NCBI RefSeq assembly: GCF_013033515.1
Contig: NZ_WQEG01000005.1
Location: 62,001-126,000 of the forward strand
Length of the DNA stretch: 64,000 bases
Direction: 5' to 3'
From: Ruegeria sp. HKCCA6707
Lineage (GTDB): Bacteria > Pseudomonadota > Alphaproteobacteria > Rhodobacterales > Rhodobacteraceae
Shown: piece by piece, positions 7,031 through 14,960 of the stretch
Layout of the letters: every line of letters begins with the position of its first letter
Numbering within the stretch: the first letter of the stretch is position 1
Position numbers and translations under genes: made by a program
The notes under the pieces: generated by a model
Databases searched by the model: none
What the model saw: only the letters and a program-made list of their open reading frames with translations
Told to the model about the DNA's origin: nothing

Positions 7031-9589
7031 TCAATCCCAAGCGGGCGATGATTTCGCCCGCTCCCAAGCAGTGGAGACTGCAGCGAGTTTGTTCGTGATG
7101 TCTTTGTGTTCTTTGGCTGCAGTCTCTACCGCAACTAACGCCTCTCGAAACTCTTCCACGCCGAAGGTTGCTGCACTCCCAGCCAGTTTGTGACAGGCCT
7201 GAGCTATTTGATTTAAATCTGTCTGGTCAAATGCCCCGGTTTCTAGCTGTTCAACCAATTCATCCCCTTCGGCAATGAACTTGGCATGCAGGCGGGCAAA
7301 GACTTCAGGGCCGAGGCTGCCTTTCAACTCCGCTAACGGATCTGGCTGCGCATGCTCCGAAATCTGCCCGTCGGTGCGCGTGACCACCGAAAGCGCCCTG
7401 CGCAGGGCATTCAGCGAAATCGGTTTTCCAATGAAAGCCGTCATACCAGCGGCGCGAAAGGTCTCAACCGCATCTGGCAGGACATTGGCCGACACAGCGA
7501 TAATCGGCACATCGGTCGACTGCCCCTGACCGCCACGAATATGGCGTGCAGCGGTTGGTCCATCCATCACCGGCATGCTGATATCCATCAGGATCGCGTC
7601 GAACCGCTGACTGCTGGCCTTGTCGACGCCGACCTGCCCATTTTCCGCTGTCGTTACACAATGACCGTCCAGCGCCAGCATGTTGCAGATGACCTCGAGG
7701 TTGATCTCGTTGTCTTCGACCACCAACAAGTTCAGAGGGCGAACGGTCTCGGTATTGATCTGAGCAGCTTCTAGCAGTTGGTCGCGCGCCGACGGCTGCA
7801 ACGGTATCCGCAGCCAGAAAACACTGCCTTCGCCCAATGTGCTTTCCGCCCCGACCTCACCGCCCATGGTCAGCGCGAACCTACGGGCAATTCCCAGGCC
7901 AAGCCCGGTTCCTCCGACCGTGCGACCGATAGAGGGATCGCTGGTGTAGAAGTCATCAAAAATGGCGTCGATCTCATCATCGGCGATGCCAGCCCCGGTA
8001 TCGATCACACGCACTTCGTATACATGTGCCTTACCCTGATCTTCAGGTTCACATCTTTCGACCTCAATAGAAACACGGCCATTTTCGGTAAACTTGATCG
8101 CATTACCCACGAGGTTCAGCAGAATTTGCCGCAACCTTTGCGCATCAGTCGCGACATGCGGATAGGCTCCACCCACCCATTGCCAAGAGATTGAGTTGCC
8201 GCGCGAGGCCGCATTGCCGCTTTGACCATCCACTAGGTTCTGCAGCATCGCGTTCAGGTCGGTTGGCTCGTGCGCGACTGACAGCTTGCCGGCCTCGAAC
8301 CGAGCAATATCCAGCACCGCATCCACATGGCTTTGCAGAACCTGGCCCGAGATCTCCATGTTGCGGACAAACTGAGACTGCTGTTTGGTCGTGCGCGTAT
8401 TCTTGAGAAGGGTGAGGTTGCCCAGCAGCCCGTTCAACGGGGTTCTGATCTCATGGCTCATAACAGTCAGAAAATCCGACTTGGCCTTTTCCCCGGCAAG
8501 GGCACGGTCGCGGGCTGAGACAAGCTCTTTTTGATCCGCAACGCTTTGTGAGATATCGCGGACGAAACCGATGACGATTTCCTCATCCCCGGCCTGGGCG
8601 GATTGCAACGCGAGTTCAACGGGAAAGACATCCCCATTCTTGCGCATAGCCTCAAGTTGGACGCGACCCTTGCCAACGACGTGACGGTCGCCTCCGCTCT
8701 GCATCCGCTCCATGCCTTGGTTGTGGGCCTCGCGTAGATGCGAAGGCACAATCAATTCACCGATCGAATGCCCTTTGGCCTCTGCCTCGGAATACCCGAA
8801 AATCGATTGTGCAGCCGCGTTGAACTCCAGCACTGTGCCGGCGGCGTTCACAACGATCACGGCATCCAATGAGGTCGACAGGATTGTATTCATGCGTTGG
8901 TTTGCCTGCTGAATCGCCTGCCCCCGCCGATCAGCTTTGCGGTTGACCACCAAGAGGTAGGCGCTGACCGCAGTCAGCGTCAAAAACAACCCACCGGACA
9001 AAACGGCCAGTTGAAACAGGCTGAGCGCGGTTTCCTCACGGCGATGATCCGACTGGCTTGCAAAGTACGAGATCGCCGAGACCGAAAGCTCTCGCACCTT
9101 TGGAGCGATCCCCTGCGCGCCGTCATAGAGATCCGGCAGCCCCGCAATGAGCCCAGGATCCCTAGCGTCGATTGTAGGCACCGAGGCCTCCAGATAGGCG
9201 GAGACGTCACTCAGAGGTTCAGTGAATTTCGGGTCACTTCGCAGCGTTTCAAACAGACGCGAGGTGTCCAGAATATCGATACGGCTGTAAAAAAGATCGA
9301 AACGGCGGCGGATAAGGTCCAGGTTTTCGGTGCTTACCTCTGCATCCGATACACCAGCCTCTAGCGCGTTGAGGTAGAACAGGAACTCGACCTCGACCTG
9401 CGTCAGCGTCCATTGCACGTTGTCTGTCCGGGCTGACTGCCGGTCGCGCAGATCGGATATCACCTTGACGGACAGCAACACGACCAAAGCTAGGGCACCC
9501 AGAACGGCGATGCCGATGAGCCCGAAAGCCCACCGGCGACGCGAGTGGTTTTGGAAATTTCTTGTCAATGTTTGGCCCGCATCGCCCAC
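7031..9589 (-). CDS. Hybrid sensor histidine kinase with receiver and Hpt domains
   Basis: This 852-residue membrane sensor has two transmembrane helices (about residues 20-45 and 185-210) around a periplasmic domain of about 140 residues. A PAS domain follows (about 226-350), then HisKA with the phospho-accepting His-379 in MSHEIRTPLNG. Next come the ATPase boxes (NLVGNAIKFT, DTGAGI, GGTGLGLGIA), a receiver (LLVVEDNEIN, phospho-site in ILMDISMP) and a C-terminal Hpt (ACHKLAGSAATFG). The whole phosphorelay is thus in one chain. It starts at GTG and lies 24 bp after the SUOX-like gene in one operon. Its output partner is probably the response regulator at 12750, which has no kinase of its own. 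Confidence 0.92.
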   Translation of the reverse strand: MGDAGQTLTRNFQNHSRRRWAFGLIGIAVLGALALVVLLSVKVISDLRDRQSARTDNVQWTLTQVEVEFLFYLNALEAGVSDAEVSTENLDLIRRRFDLFYSRIDILDTSRLFETLRSDPKFTEPLSDVSAYLEASVPTIDARDPGLIAGLPDLYDGAQGIAPKVRELSVSAISYFASQSDHRREETALSLFQLAVLSGGLFLTLTAVSAYLLVVNRKADRRGQAIQQANQRMNTILSTSLDAVIVVNAAGTVLEFNAAAQSIFGYSEAEAKGHSIGELIVPSHLREAHNQGMERMQSGGDRHVVGKGRVQLEAMRKNGDVFPVELALQSAQAGDEEIVIGFVRDISQSVADQKELVSARDRALAGEKAKSDFLTVMSHEIRTPLNGLLGNLTLLKNTRTTKQQSQFVRNMEISGQVLQSHVDAVLDIARFEAGKLSVAHEPTDLNAMLQNLVDGQSGNAASRGNSISWQWVGGAYPHVATDAQRLRQILLNLVGNAIKFTENGRVSIEVERCEPEDQGKAHVYEVRVIDTGAGIADDEIDAIFDDFYTSDPSIGRTVGGTGLGLGIARRFALTMGGEVGAESTLGEGSVFWLRIPLQPSARDQLLEAAQINTETVRPLNLLVVEDNEINLEVICNMLALDGHCVTTAENGQVGVDKASSQRFDAILMDISMPVMDGPTAARHIRGGQGQSTDVPIIAVSANVLPDAVETFRAAGMTAFIGKPISLNALRRALSVVTRTDGQISEHAQPDPLAELKGSLGPEVFARLHAKFIAEGDELVEQLETGAFDQTDLNQIAQACHKLAGSAATFGVEEFREALVAVETAAKEHKDITNKLAAVSTAWERAKSSPAWD

Positions 9590-9613
9590 TTCATACTGTA
9601 TAGTAACCCCACG

Positions 9614-10120
9614 CTATTTAACGATTTCCAACCTGTCGAGTTGCCAAATGCTGCGAGAGTAAATCACCTCGGTCTGGTACTTGGTGTCACTGTCGTATGG
9701 ATATACGATCCATAGCGGACCTTTCTGCCGCCGTGACATCGCCGCACCGTCCATCTCATAGGCGACAATTGGGTCCTGTTCCGAGATCGAATCCACAGGG
9801 ATCTCAACCGCGTAGTCGTTGATCGCCGTTGCCCGGATCGTCTCACCTTCTGCTCCGATCCGTTCCAGCAATACAGACAGGGGAACGCCGACAAAGCTGG
9901 TCTCGCCTTCAGTCCAGATCGTCGAGGTTTCAAAGCTGCGTTGCGGCAGCGCCTGCAACATTTCCATATCGAACTGCGCCGCCCCGTCGGGCCTGGTCTG
10001 CGCGATGTTGCCTGAAATGGTCAGAATTACCTCTCCTGACGGAGCCGCCAAGTCTTCGGCGTGCGCAGACGTCAGGCAAAAGGTGAACGCCGCTGTGAGG
10101 ATCGCAAAAAACAGACGCAT
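9614..10120 (-). CDS. Periplasmic SUOX/molybdopterin-fold protein, probable sensor partner
   Basis: This 168-residue exported protein has signal peptide MRLFFAILTAAFTFCLTSAHA. The mature part resembles the oxidoreductase molybdopterin-binding (SUOX) fold: GVPLSVLLERIG, then RATAINDYAVEIP, and GPLWIVYPYD near the end. Enzymes of that fold hold molybdenum through a cysteine, and the mature protein here has no cysteine, so it is unlikely to be a redox enzyme. The start at 10120 is chosen because GGAG lies six bases upstream; an in-frame ATG at 10132 has no such site. It is co-transcribed with the hybrid kinase and follows palindrome site 2. A ligand- or state-sensing role with the kinase is my inference. 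Confidence 0.75.
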   Translation of the reverse strand: MRLFFAILTAAFTFCLTSAHAEDLAAPSGEVILTISGNIAQTRPDGAAQFDMEMLQALPQRSFETSTIWTEGETSFVGVPLSVLLERIGAEGETIRATAINDYAVEIPVDSISEQDPIVAYEMDGAAMSRRQKGPLWIVYPYDSDTKYQTEVIYSRSIWQLDRLEIVK

Positions 10121-10190
10121 CTTAGTCTCCATTTCTTTGACCGTATGAAACCAGAAAGAGGTCCACAGTGACAGATGGGCATGGGGATAC

Positions 10191-10214
10191 GCACCTATCC
10201 GAACGGATAGGTGC
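10191..10214. promoter_or_regulatory. Perfect 24-bp palindrome, copy 2 of the cluster motif
   Basis: The arms GCACCTATCCG and CGGATAGGTGC are exact inverted copies around a central AA. The core is CTATCCG-AA-CGGATAG, the best copy in the window. It lies 71 bp upstream of the SUOX-like start, just past the galU stop, and would control the SUOX-kinase operon. There is no T-run on either side, so I do not read it as a terminator. Confidence 0.75.
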
Positions 10215-10221
10215 CTCGGTC

Positions 10222-11103
10222 TCATGCAGCAGCAGACAGGAGGTTCATGCGCTGACGCAACATGGATTTGAACCCGTCCCGCAGCTCGGCACGTTCCAAC
10301 GCAAAAACGGTGGTTGCCTCAAGGTATCCGGCGACCGATCCACAATCGAAACGCTCTCCCTGAAAGGCGAAGCCGTGGCATCCGGTCCTTTTGATATCGG
10401 CCGCGATCGCATCGGTCAGTTGGATTTCGTTGCCTGCGCCAGGTGCCAAACCTTCCAGCTGATCGAAGATCGACGGGTGAAGAAGATACCGCCCGACAAT
10501 GCCAAACTCGGACGGTGCCTCATCGGCGGATGGCTTTTCAACCAACCCTTTGAGATGTTGCACCTGCCCTTTGCTATGCTCGATATCGACCACGCCGTAG
10601 GCACTGATCCGGTCGAATGGAACCTCTTCGGTCGCGATCATGTGGCTGCCTTCAAAGTTCTGGACCATTTGCACCAGGACCAGGCGCTGCGCGTGGATCA
10701 CATCATCCGGCAGGATCACCGCGAAGGGTTCATCACCGACATAGTCTCGCGCCAGAGAGACTGCGTGGCCCAGACCACGCGGGCTCTCTTGTTGGATAAA
10801 GCTGTATGTCTCATCCTCAAGGTTCGTGCTGCGCAGACGGTTCAGCAGGGTGGTTTTGCCGCCATCCTTCAGTTTGCGCTCAAGCCCCGAGTTCCGCCCG
10901 AAATACGTCTCCAGCGCGGATTGGCCGGTTGAGGTGATGAAGATGAATTCATCAATCCCGGCGGCACGGGCCTCGTCCACTGCATATTGGATCAAAGGGC
11001 GGTCGATCAGCGGCAACATCTCCTTGGTCACCGATTTGGTGGCGGGCAGAAACCTTGTGCCCAGACCTGCGACCGGGAAAACAGCTTTGCGAATACGTGT
11101 CAT
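10222..11103 (-). CDS. galU: UTP-glucose-1-phosphate uridylyltransferase
   Basis: GalU makes UDP-glucose from UTP and glucose 1-phosphate, the activated sugar needed by the surrounding transferases. The 293-residue protein has the family start (KAVFPVAGLGTRFLPATKS), the substrate segment KEMLPLIDRPLIQYAV, VILPDDVI, the conserved VEKP and GNEIQLTDAI, and the late catalytic patch FDCGSVAGYLEA. The ATG at 11103 is preferred over the longer open frame, which only adds non-homologous residues. It follows the sugar-transferase fusion gene by 20 bp and is probably driven from palindrome site 3. Confidence 0.95.
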   Translation of the reverse strand: MTRIRKAVFPVAGLGTRFLPATKSVTKEMLPLIDRPLIQYAVDEARAAGIDEFIFITSTGQSALETYFGRNSGLERKLKDGGKTTLLNRLRSTNLEDETYSFIQQESPRGLGHAVSLARDYVGDEPFAVILPDDVIHAQRLVLVQMVQNFEGSHMIATEEVPFDRISAYGVVDIEHSKGQVQHLKGLVEKPSADEAPSEFGIVGRYLLHPSIFDQLEGLAPGAGNEIQLTDAIAADIKRTGCHGFAFQGERFDCGSVAGYLEATTVFALERAELRDGFKSMLRQRMNLLSAAA

Positions 11104-11123
11104 ATTAATGCTCCTAGGGTTGA

Positions 11124-12497
11124 TTAGTAAGCGCCGCGCCCCGACACGACGGCACGTGCAGTCAATGCGATGAGGAAGAGATTCAGAAGGGGCGAGCGGG
11201 AGCGAACATAGGCTGTATCCAGTTCGATCATGCGGTCGAAGCCGATGCCCGCGCGGCCCGAAACCTGCCACAGGCCAGTGATACCGGGACGAACCTGCAG
11301 GCGCTCCAGCGCTTGGTCAGGATATGCGGCAACCTCTTCGGGCAAAGCCGGGCGCGGTCCGACCAGCGACATATCCCCTTTCAGCACGTTGAAGATTTGC
11401 GGCAGTTCATCCAGAGAGAACCGACGCAGAACCTTCCCAACGCTAGTGATGCGTGGATCATTTTTGACTTTGAAGCACACGCCCTCACGATCCGAATGGT
11501 TGAGCAGATCCGCACGCCGCGCTTCTGCGTCTTGCGTCATCGAGCGGAACTTGTACATCGCGAAGGGCACCCCGTTTCGGCCGATACGTGTCTGCCGAAA
11601 AAAGGCGGGGCCGCGACTGTCCAATCGCACCAATGCGGCGATTGCGGCCATGGGCAGGGCCAGAAGAGACAGCGCGACCACCGCCAAAGTGAGGTCCAGC
11701 AGGCGACATGCTGAGACCTTAGGGACAGAATTCTGCGCGGCACGCCCGAGGAATTCGAAATTGCCCATTAGATATCTGCGGGCCATGCGGCGGGGCTCCA
11801 TCGCCAACCGCCATGCCCACTCCATTCGGGCGTGCCGAACGATGCGCGGTGCCCGACGTACATTGCCGGCCAGGAAGTCGAACAAAGCCCCCACGCCCAG
11901 CACGATGCGAGGGTCAAGCCGGTGGCGGTTCCGCGTTATCCACAGCTCCTGCAGTGGGACGCCCATTGCGACCATCAGAATGTCTGCGCCAGATTGGTTG
12001 ATATCGTCGATCGCCTCATCAACCCGCGCGGCCTCTTCAAATCCATCGCGCGTGCCAGCCACGGCCAAATCGGGGATCATGTGCTGCAACCGCGCCGCCG
12101 CTGCCTGAGCTGTTCCGGGAAGGCCCCCCAACAGGTAGACCGACTGCCCAAGACGCGCGGCCCGTTTCAGCAGCTTGGGCACAAAATCAGTGCCGTTCAG
12201 ATTCTCAGCCAGCTGGACACCTTGCAACTTTGCCGCGACCTCCACCCCAATTCCGTCAGGTAGGACCATATCTGCCCGGGCCAAAGCTGCTCGATATGTA
12301 TGGTTGCGGGCCCTTATATTTGCGCAATGTGCATTCAGGAAAAACACAGTCCGGCGGGTCCCATCCAGCAGTTTTGAGATCACCTGTCCGGATCGGGCGT
12401 TCACAACTGGCAGACCCAAAATCTCAGGCTTTTCCAAAGTTGGTATGGGTGTTGGCTGCGCGCCTTTATGCATATCTTGGACTGACAGGAACTGCAT
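11124..12497 (-). CDS. Fused WecG/TagA glycosyltransferase and WcaJ-type sugar-phosphate transferase
   Basis: This 457-residue protein joins two enzymes usually made separately. Residues about 25-255 are a GT26 WecG/TagA/CpsF domain (VFFLNAHCANI, LPDGIGVEVAAKLQG, ENLNGTDFVP, VGALFDFLAG). Residues about 265-457 are a bacterial sugar transferase: one hydrophobic helix, then YKFRSM, SLDELPQIFNVLKGDMSLVG and RPGITGLWQVSGR. The second domain would put the first sugar phosphate on undecaprenyl phosphate, and the first would add the next sugar. It leads the leftward fusion-galU operon, divergent from the response regulator, with palindrome site 3 between them. Confidence 0.9.
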   Translation of the reverse strand: MQFLSVQDMHKGAQPTPIPTLEKPEILGLPVVNARSGQVISKLLDGTRRTVFFLNAHCANIRARNHTYRAALARADMVLPDGIGVEVAAKLQGVQLAENLNGTDFVPKLLKRAARLGQSVYLLGGLPGTAQAAAARLQHMIPDLAVAGTRDGFEEAARVDEAIDDINQSGADILMVAMGVPLQELWITRNRHRLDPRIVLGVGALFDFLAGNVRRAPRIVRHARMEWAWRLAMEPRRMARRYLMGNFEFLGRAAQNSVPKVSACRLLDLTLAVVALSLLALPMAAIAALVRLDSRGPAFFRQTRIGRNGVPFAMYKFRSMTQDAEARRADLLNHSDREGVCFKVKNDPRITSVGKVLRRFSLDELPQIFNVLKGDMSLVGPRPALPEEVAAYPDQALERLQVRPGITGLWQVSGRAGIGFDRMIELDTAYVRSRSPLLNLFLIALTARAVVSGRGAY

Positions 12498-12645
12498 GGA
12501 ACTCTCCGATCAACGATGACAATCTGTGGCTTCAGACTGCCAATGAGACCCTGCAACCGATAGGCGAGCATCCGGAGAGGGATCGGAGAATAGGTCTATT
12601 CAAACGACCCCGCAGCACATAGCGTGGTGAAAACGGCCCGCTGAC

Positions 12646-12661
12646 CTATCCGATTGGATAT
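12646..12661. promoter_or_regulatory. Palindromic operator, copy 3 of the cluster motif
   Basis: CTATCCG-AT-TGGATAT lies in the divergent region, 88 bp before the response regulator ATG at 12750 and about 149 bp before the fusion-gene start at 12497. It could serve both operons, including autoregulation of the regulator. Confidence 0.7.
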
Positions 12662-12749
12662 TCACCTGTCCGTCAGGAAGGCTTCATGCCATGGGTTCAA
12701 TGTTTTACTAACGCATTTGGGTGTGTTTGGGGGCAGACGGAGATTTGAG

Positions 12750-13364
12750 ATGAAAGTTCTTATTGCTGACGACCACGACCTTATTTTGGATACGCTCGTT
12801 GCCTTCATAGATGCAGCAGGCGGGATCGAGGTGGAGACCGCGCCGGATTTCCCAGCCGCGAAAACTTTGCTTGAGAACGACGGAGCCTTTGATCTGGTTC
12901 TTCTGGACCTGAACATGCCCGGCATGAACGGGTTGGCCGGACTTGAAACCTGCATCGCTTTGGACGGTGCCCAGCATGTGGCCCTGTTTACCGGCGACAC
13001 CTCACGTGATCTGGCGCAACGCGCGCTAGAGCTTGGTGCAGCCGGTTTCGTCCCAAAAACTTTACCGGCTAAATCTCTGGTCAACGCGATCCGCTTTATG
13101 GCGATGGGGGAACAATACCTTCCTGCGGGTTTCATGAACGCAGAGCAGCCGGAAGACTCCCACCCCATGGCTCAAAAACTGACAGAGCGTGAGCGGCAAG
13201 TTCTGAAAGGGCTGACTGAGGGCAAATCCAACAAGGAAATCGCTCGTGATCTGGATCTGTCAGAGCCGACGATCAAACTGCATATGAAGACTTTGTACCG
13301 AAAAGTTGGTGTCAGCAATCGAACGCAGGCCGCACTGGCCGCGCGCGAGGCTGGGTTGTTCTAG
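12750..13364 (+). CDS. NarL/FixJ-family response regulator
   Basis: This 204-residue transcription factor has a receiver domain (residues 1-120; acidic pair in LIADDHD, phospho-Asp in LVLLDLNMPGMNG, conserved Lys in GFVPKTLPAKSL). Its C-terminal LuxR-type helix-turn-helix is LTERERQVLKGLTEGKSNK followed by EIARDLDLSEPTIKLHMKTL. I start at the ATG at 12750, which has GGAG upstream; the longer frame adds unrelated residues. It is the only DNA-binding regulator in the polysaccharide cluster and has a matching 7-2-7 palindrome before its own gene and in front of the gene downstream. I infer that it is phosphorylated by the hybrid kinase at 7031-9589. Confidence 0.92.
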   Translation: MKVLIADDHDLILDTLVAFIDAAGGIEVETAPDFPAAKTLLENDGAFDLVLLDLNMPGMNGLAGLETCIALDGAQHVALFTGDTSRDLAQRALELGAAGFVPKTLPAKSLVNAIRFMAMGEQYLPAGFMNAEQPEDSHPMAQKLTERERQVLKGLTEGKSNKEIARDLDLSEPTIKLHMKTLYRKVGVSNRTQAALAAREAGLF

Positions 13365-13370
13365 GCCTAA

Positions 13371-13386
13371 CTATCCGAAGGGATAG
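13371..13386. promoter_or_regulatory. Palindromic operator, copy 4 of the cluster motif
   Basis: CTATCCG-AA-GGGATAG lies 7 bp after the response regulator stop and 92 bp before the Wzc-like start at 13479. It would give the wzc-wzy operon its own controlled promoter. Confidence 0.7.
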
Positions 13387-13478
13387 GGGACGCTCCCAAT
13401 CCCCTCGGCCCCTAGCCTGCTGAGCGAATGATCAGCAATCAGATGCGGTGTATCTCCCTTGTAAGAAAGGGTTTTTCC

Positions 13479-14960
13479 ATGCCGCAACAGATTTCGAACT
13501 CCTCTGAGTCCACGCGCGACATGCAATTTCTGCATTGGGTGCGCATTTCCCGATCCAATTTCAGAACGCTCGGGTGGCGCCGCATCTTAAAGGGCGGGCA
13601 CCTTAGCGACGTAGGCCGCCTGCCTCGTTACGTGGCATTATACCTTCTTGGGGCGAGTTGCATCTGGGCCCCGATCAGCGGCTATTTGGCGACCGCGCCT
13701 GTAAAATACATCTCTCACGCATCATTAATCCTGCCAGGATCTGGCGCTTCGGCATCGGTCAATCTGGCCAATATCGGTCAGGCATCATCATACGCGAATT
13801 CCGCCTTTGCCAACGGGTCAATCAGCCCGACCGAGACGTATAAACGTTTGTTGTCGGCCGACCGTATACTCGACGCGGCAGCCAAGACGGTAGAGGCTGA
13901 CCGGGACGCGTTTGGAAAGCCGCGGGTGCAACTGGTCGATCAAACCAGCCTGATCCATATCGAGCTTCAAGCGGCCTCTCCGGCAGACGCTCAACAATAT
14001 GGAGACGCCTTGGTGGCCGCCTTTTTCGCTGAGATTGACGCCCTGCGCGCCGATGAAATTGCCACCCGTGAGGCCAGCAATACCGGCGCGATCGAAGACT
14101 ACACGAGCGCAATTCAGGCCACGCGGGCCGAGATCAAACAGCTGCAATCGCAAGGCGGTCTGATATCAGTCGCGCAATACCAAGAGCAGGTCGCCGCTAA
14201 TGACCGTGCAAAGCAGGAGCTGCGAACGCAGGAGAGCGAGCTGGCACGCCAATCGGAACGTGTCGCCGCGCTTCAAGTCGCGTTGAATCTGCCCTCTGAC
14301 GCAGCGGCGGCAACGCTGAAACTCTATGCTGATGCGCAGTACCTATCGTTGCTTGCGGATGTGTCGGTGGGGGCTGCAAAGCTGGCGCAAGCCGACGCGA
14401 CCTACGGATCGCGCCACCCAATCTATGTGAATGCCCAAAACGAATATGAAGGGGCGCGTTCGGTTGCTTTAAAGCGCGCGGCGCAGGTGACTGGTCTTGA
14501 GGTCGAGCAGCTCGGTGGACTGGATCGCGCGCCGGAAGGGCAACGGGCGCAGTTGCTCAGCGAGTTGGTGCGCGAAGATGCCTTGCGCGCCGGATTGGAA
14601 GAGCATGTCGCGACACAGCGCGCGCAAGTTCGTTTGGAAACCCTGCGCCTGTCAGACCTCGCCCCCATCGCCGCTGAATTGGAGGACCGGCAGAGAGATT
14701 TCGCCGTGGCAGAAGCCGTGTTCGCCTCTGCCATCGCGCGGTCCGAGTCGAAAAAGACCGATGTCTATGCCTCCTATCCCTTGATCCAAGTTCTGGAGAA
14801 CCCGTCTCTGCCGACTCGCCCGTCTTCGCCGAACAAGAAGATCTCGATTGCCGCCGGGATCGTTGCAAGCCTTATGCTGCTGATGGGTTTGGTTCTGGCA
14901 TGGATCCGAAACCCGCTGATCTCAAAGCTGCTGAAAGACCAGAAAGAGGCCGCAGTTTGA
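13479..14960 (+). CDS. Wzc/GumC-like polysaccharide co-polymerase without kinase domain
   Basis: This 493-residue inner-membrane protein would set chain length and link the inner-membrane machinery to the Wza-like exporter. There is one transmembrane segment near residues 50-70 (YVALYLLGASCIWAPISGYL) and another near the C-terminus (IVASLMLLMGLVLAWI). A long periplasmic part rich in coiled coil lies between them (about residues 190-440). A PSLPTRPSSPNKK segment precedes the last helix, as in GNVR-type chain-length proteins. No Walker motifs or tyrosine tail follow, so the autokinase is missing. The start at 13479 has AAGAAAGG upstream; in-frame codons at 13428 and 13443 are less likely. Confidence 0.85.
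   Translation: MPQQISNSSESTRDMQFLHWVRISRSNFRTLGWRRILKGGHLSDVGRLPRYVALYLLGASCIWAPISGYLATAPVKYISHASLILPGSGASASVNLANIGQASSYANSAFANGSISPTETYKRLLSADRILDAAAKTVEADRDAFGKPRVQLVDQTSLIHIELQAASPADAQQYGDALVAAFFAEIDALRADEIATREASNTGAIEDYTSAIQATRAEIKQLQSQGGLISVAQYQEQVAANDRAKQELRTQESELARQSERVAALQVALNLPSDAAAATLKLYADAQYLSLLADVSVGAAKLAQADATYGSRHPIYVNAQNEYEGARSVALKRAAQVTGLEVEQLGGLDRAPEGQRAQLLSELVREDALRAGLEEHVATQRAQVRLETLRLSDLAPIAAELEDRQRDFAVAEAVFASAIARSESKKTDVYASYPLIQVLENPSLPTRPSSPNKKISIAAGIVASLMLLMGLVLAWIRNPLISKLLKDQKEAAV

Noticed and set aside
10191..10214. Perfect palindrome after galU read as a terminator
   Set aside because: There is no T-run on either side, and the same core recurs in three promoter regions, so an operator is the better reading.
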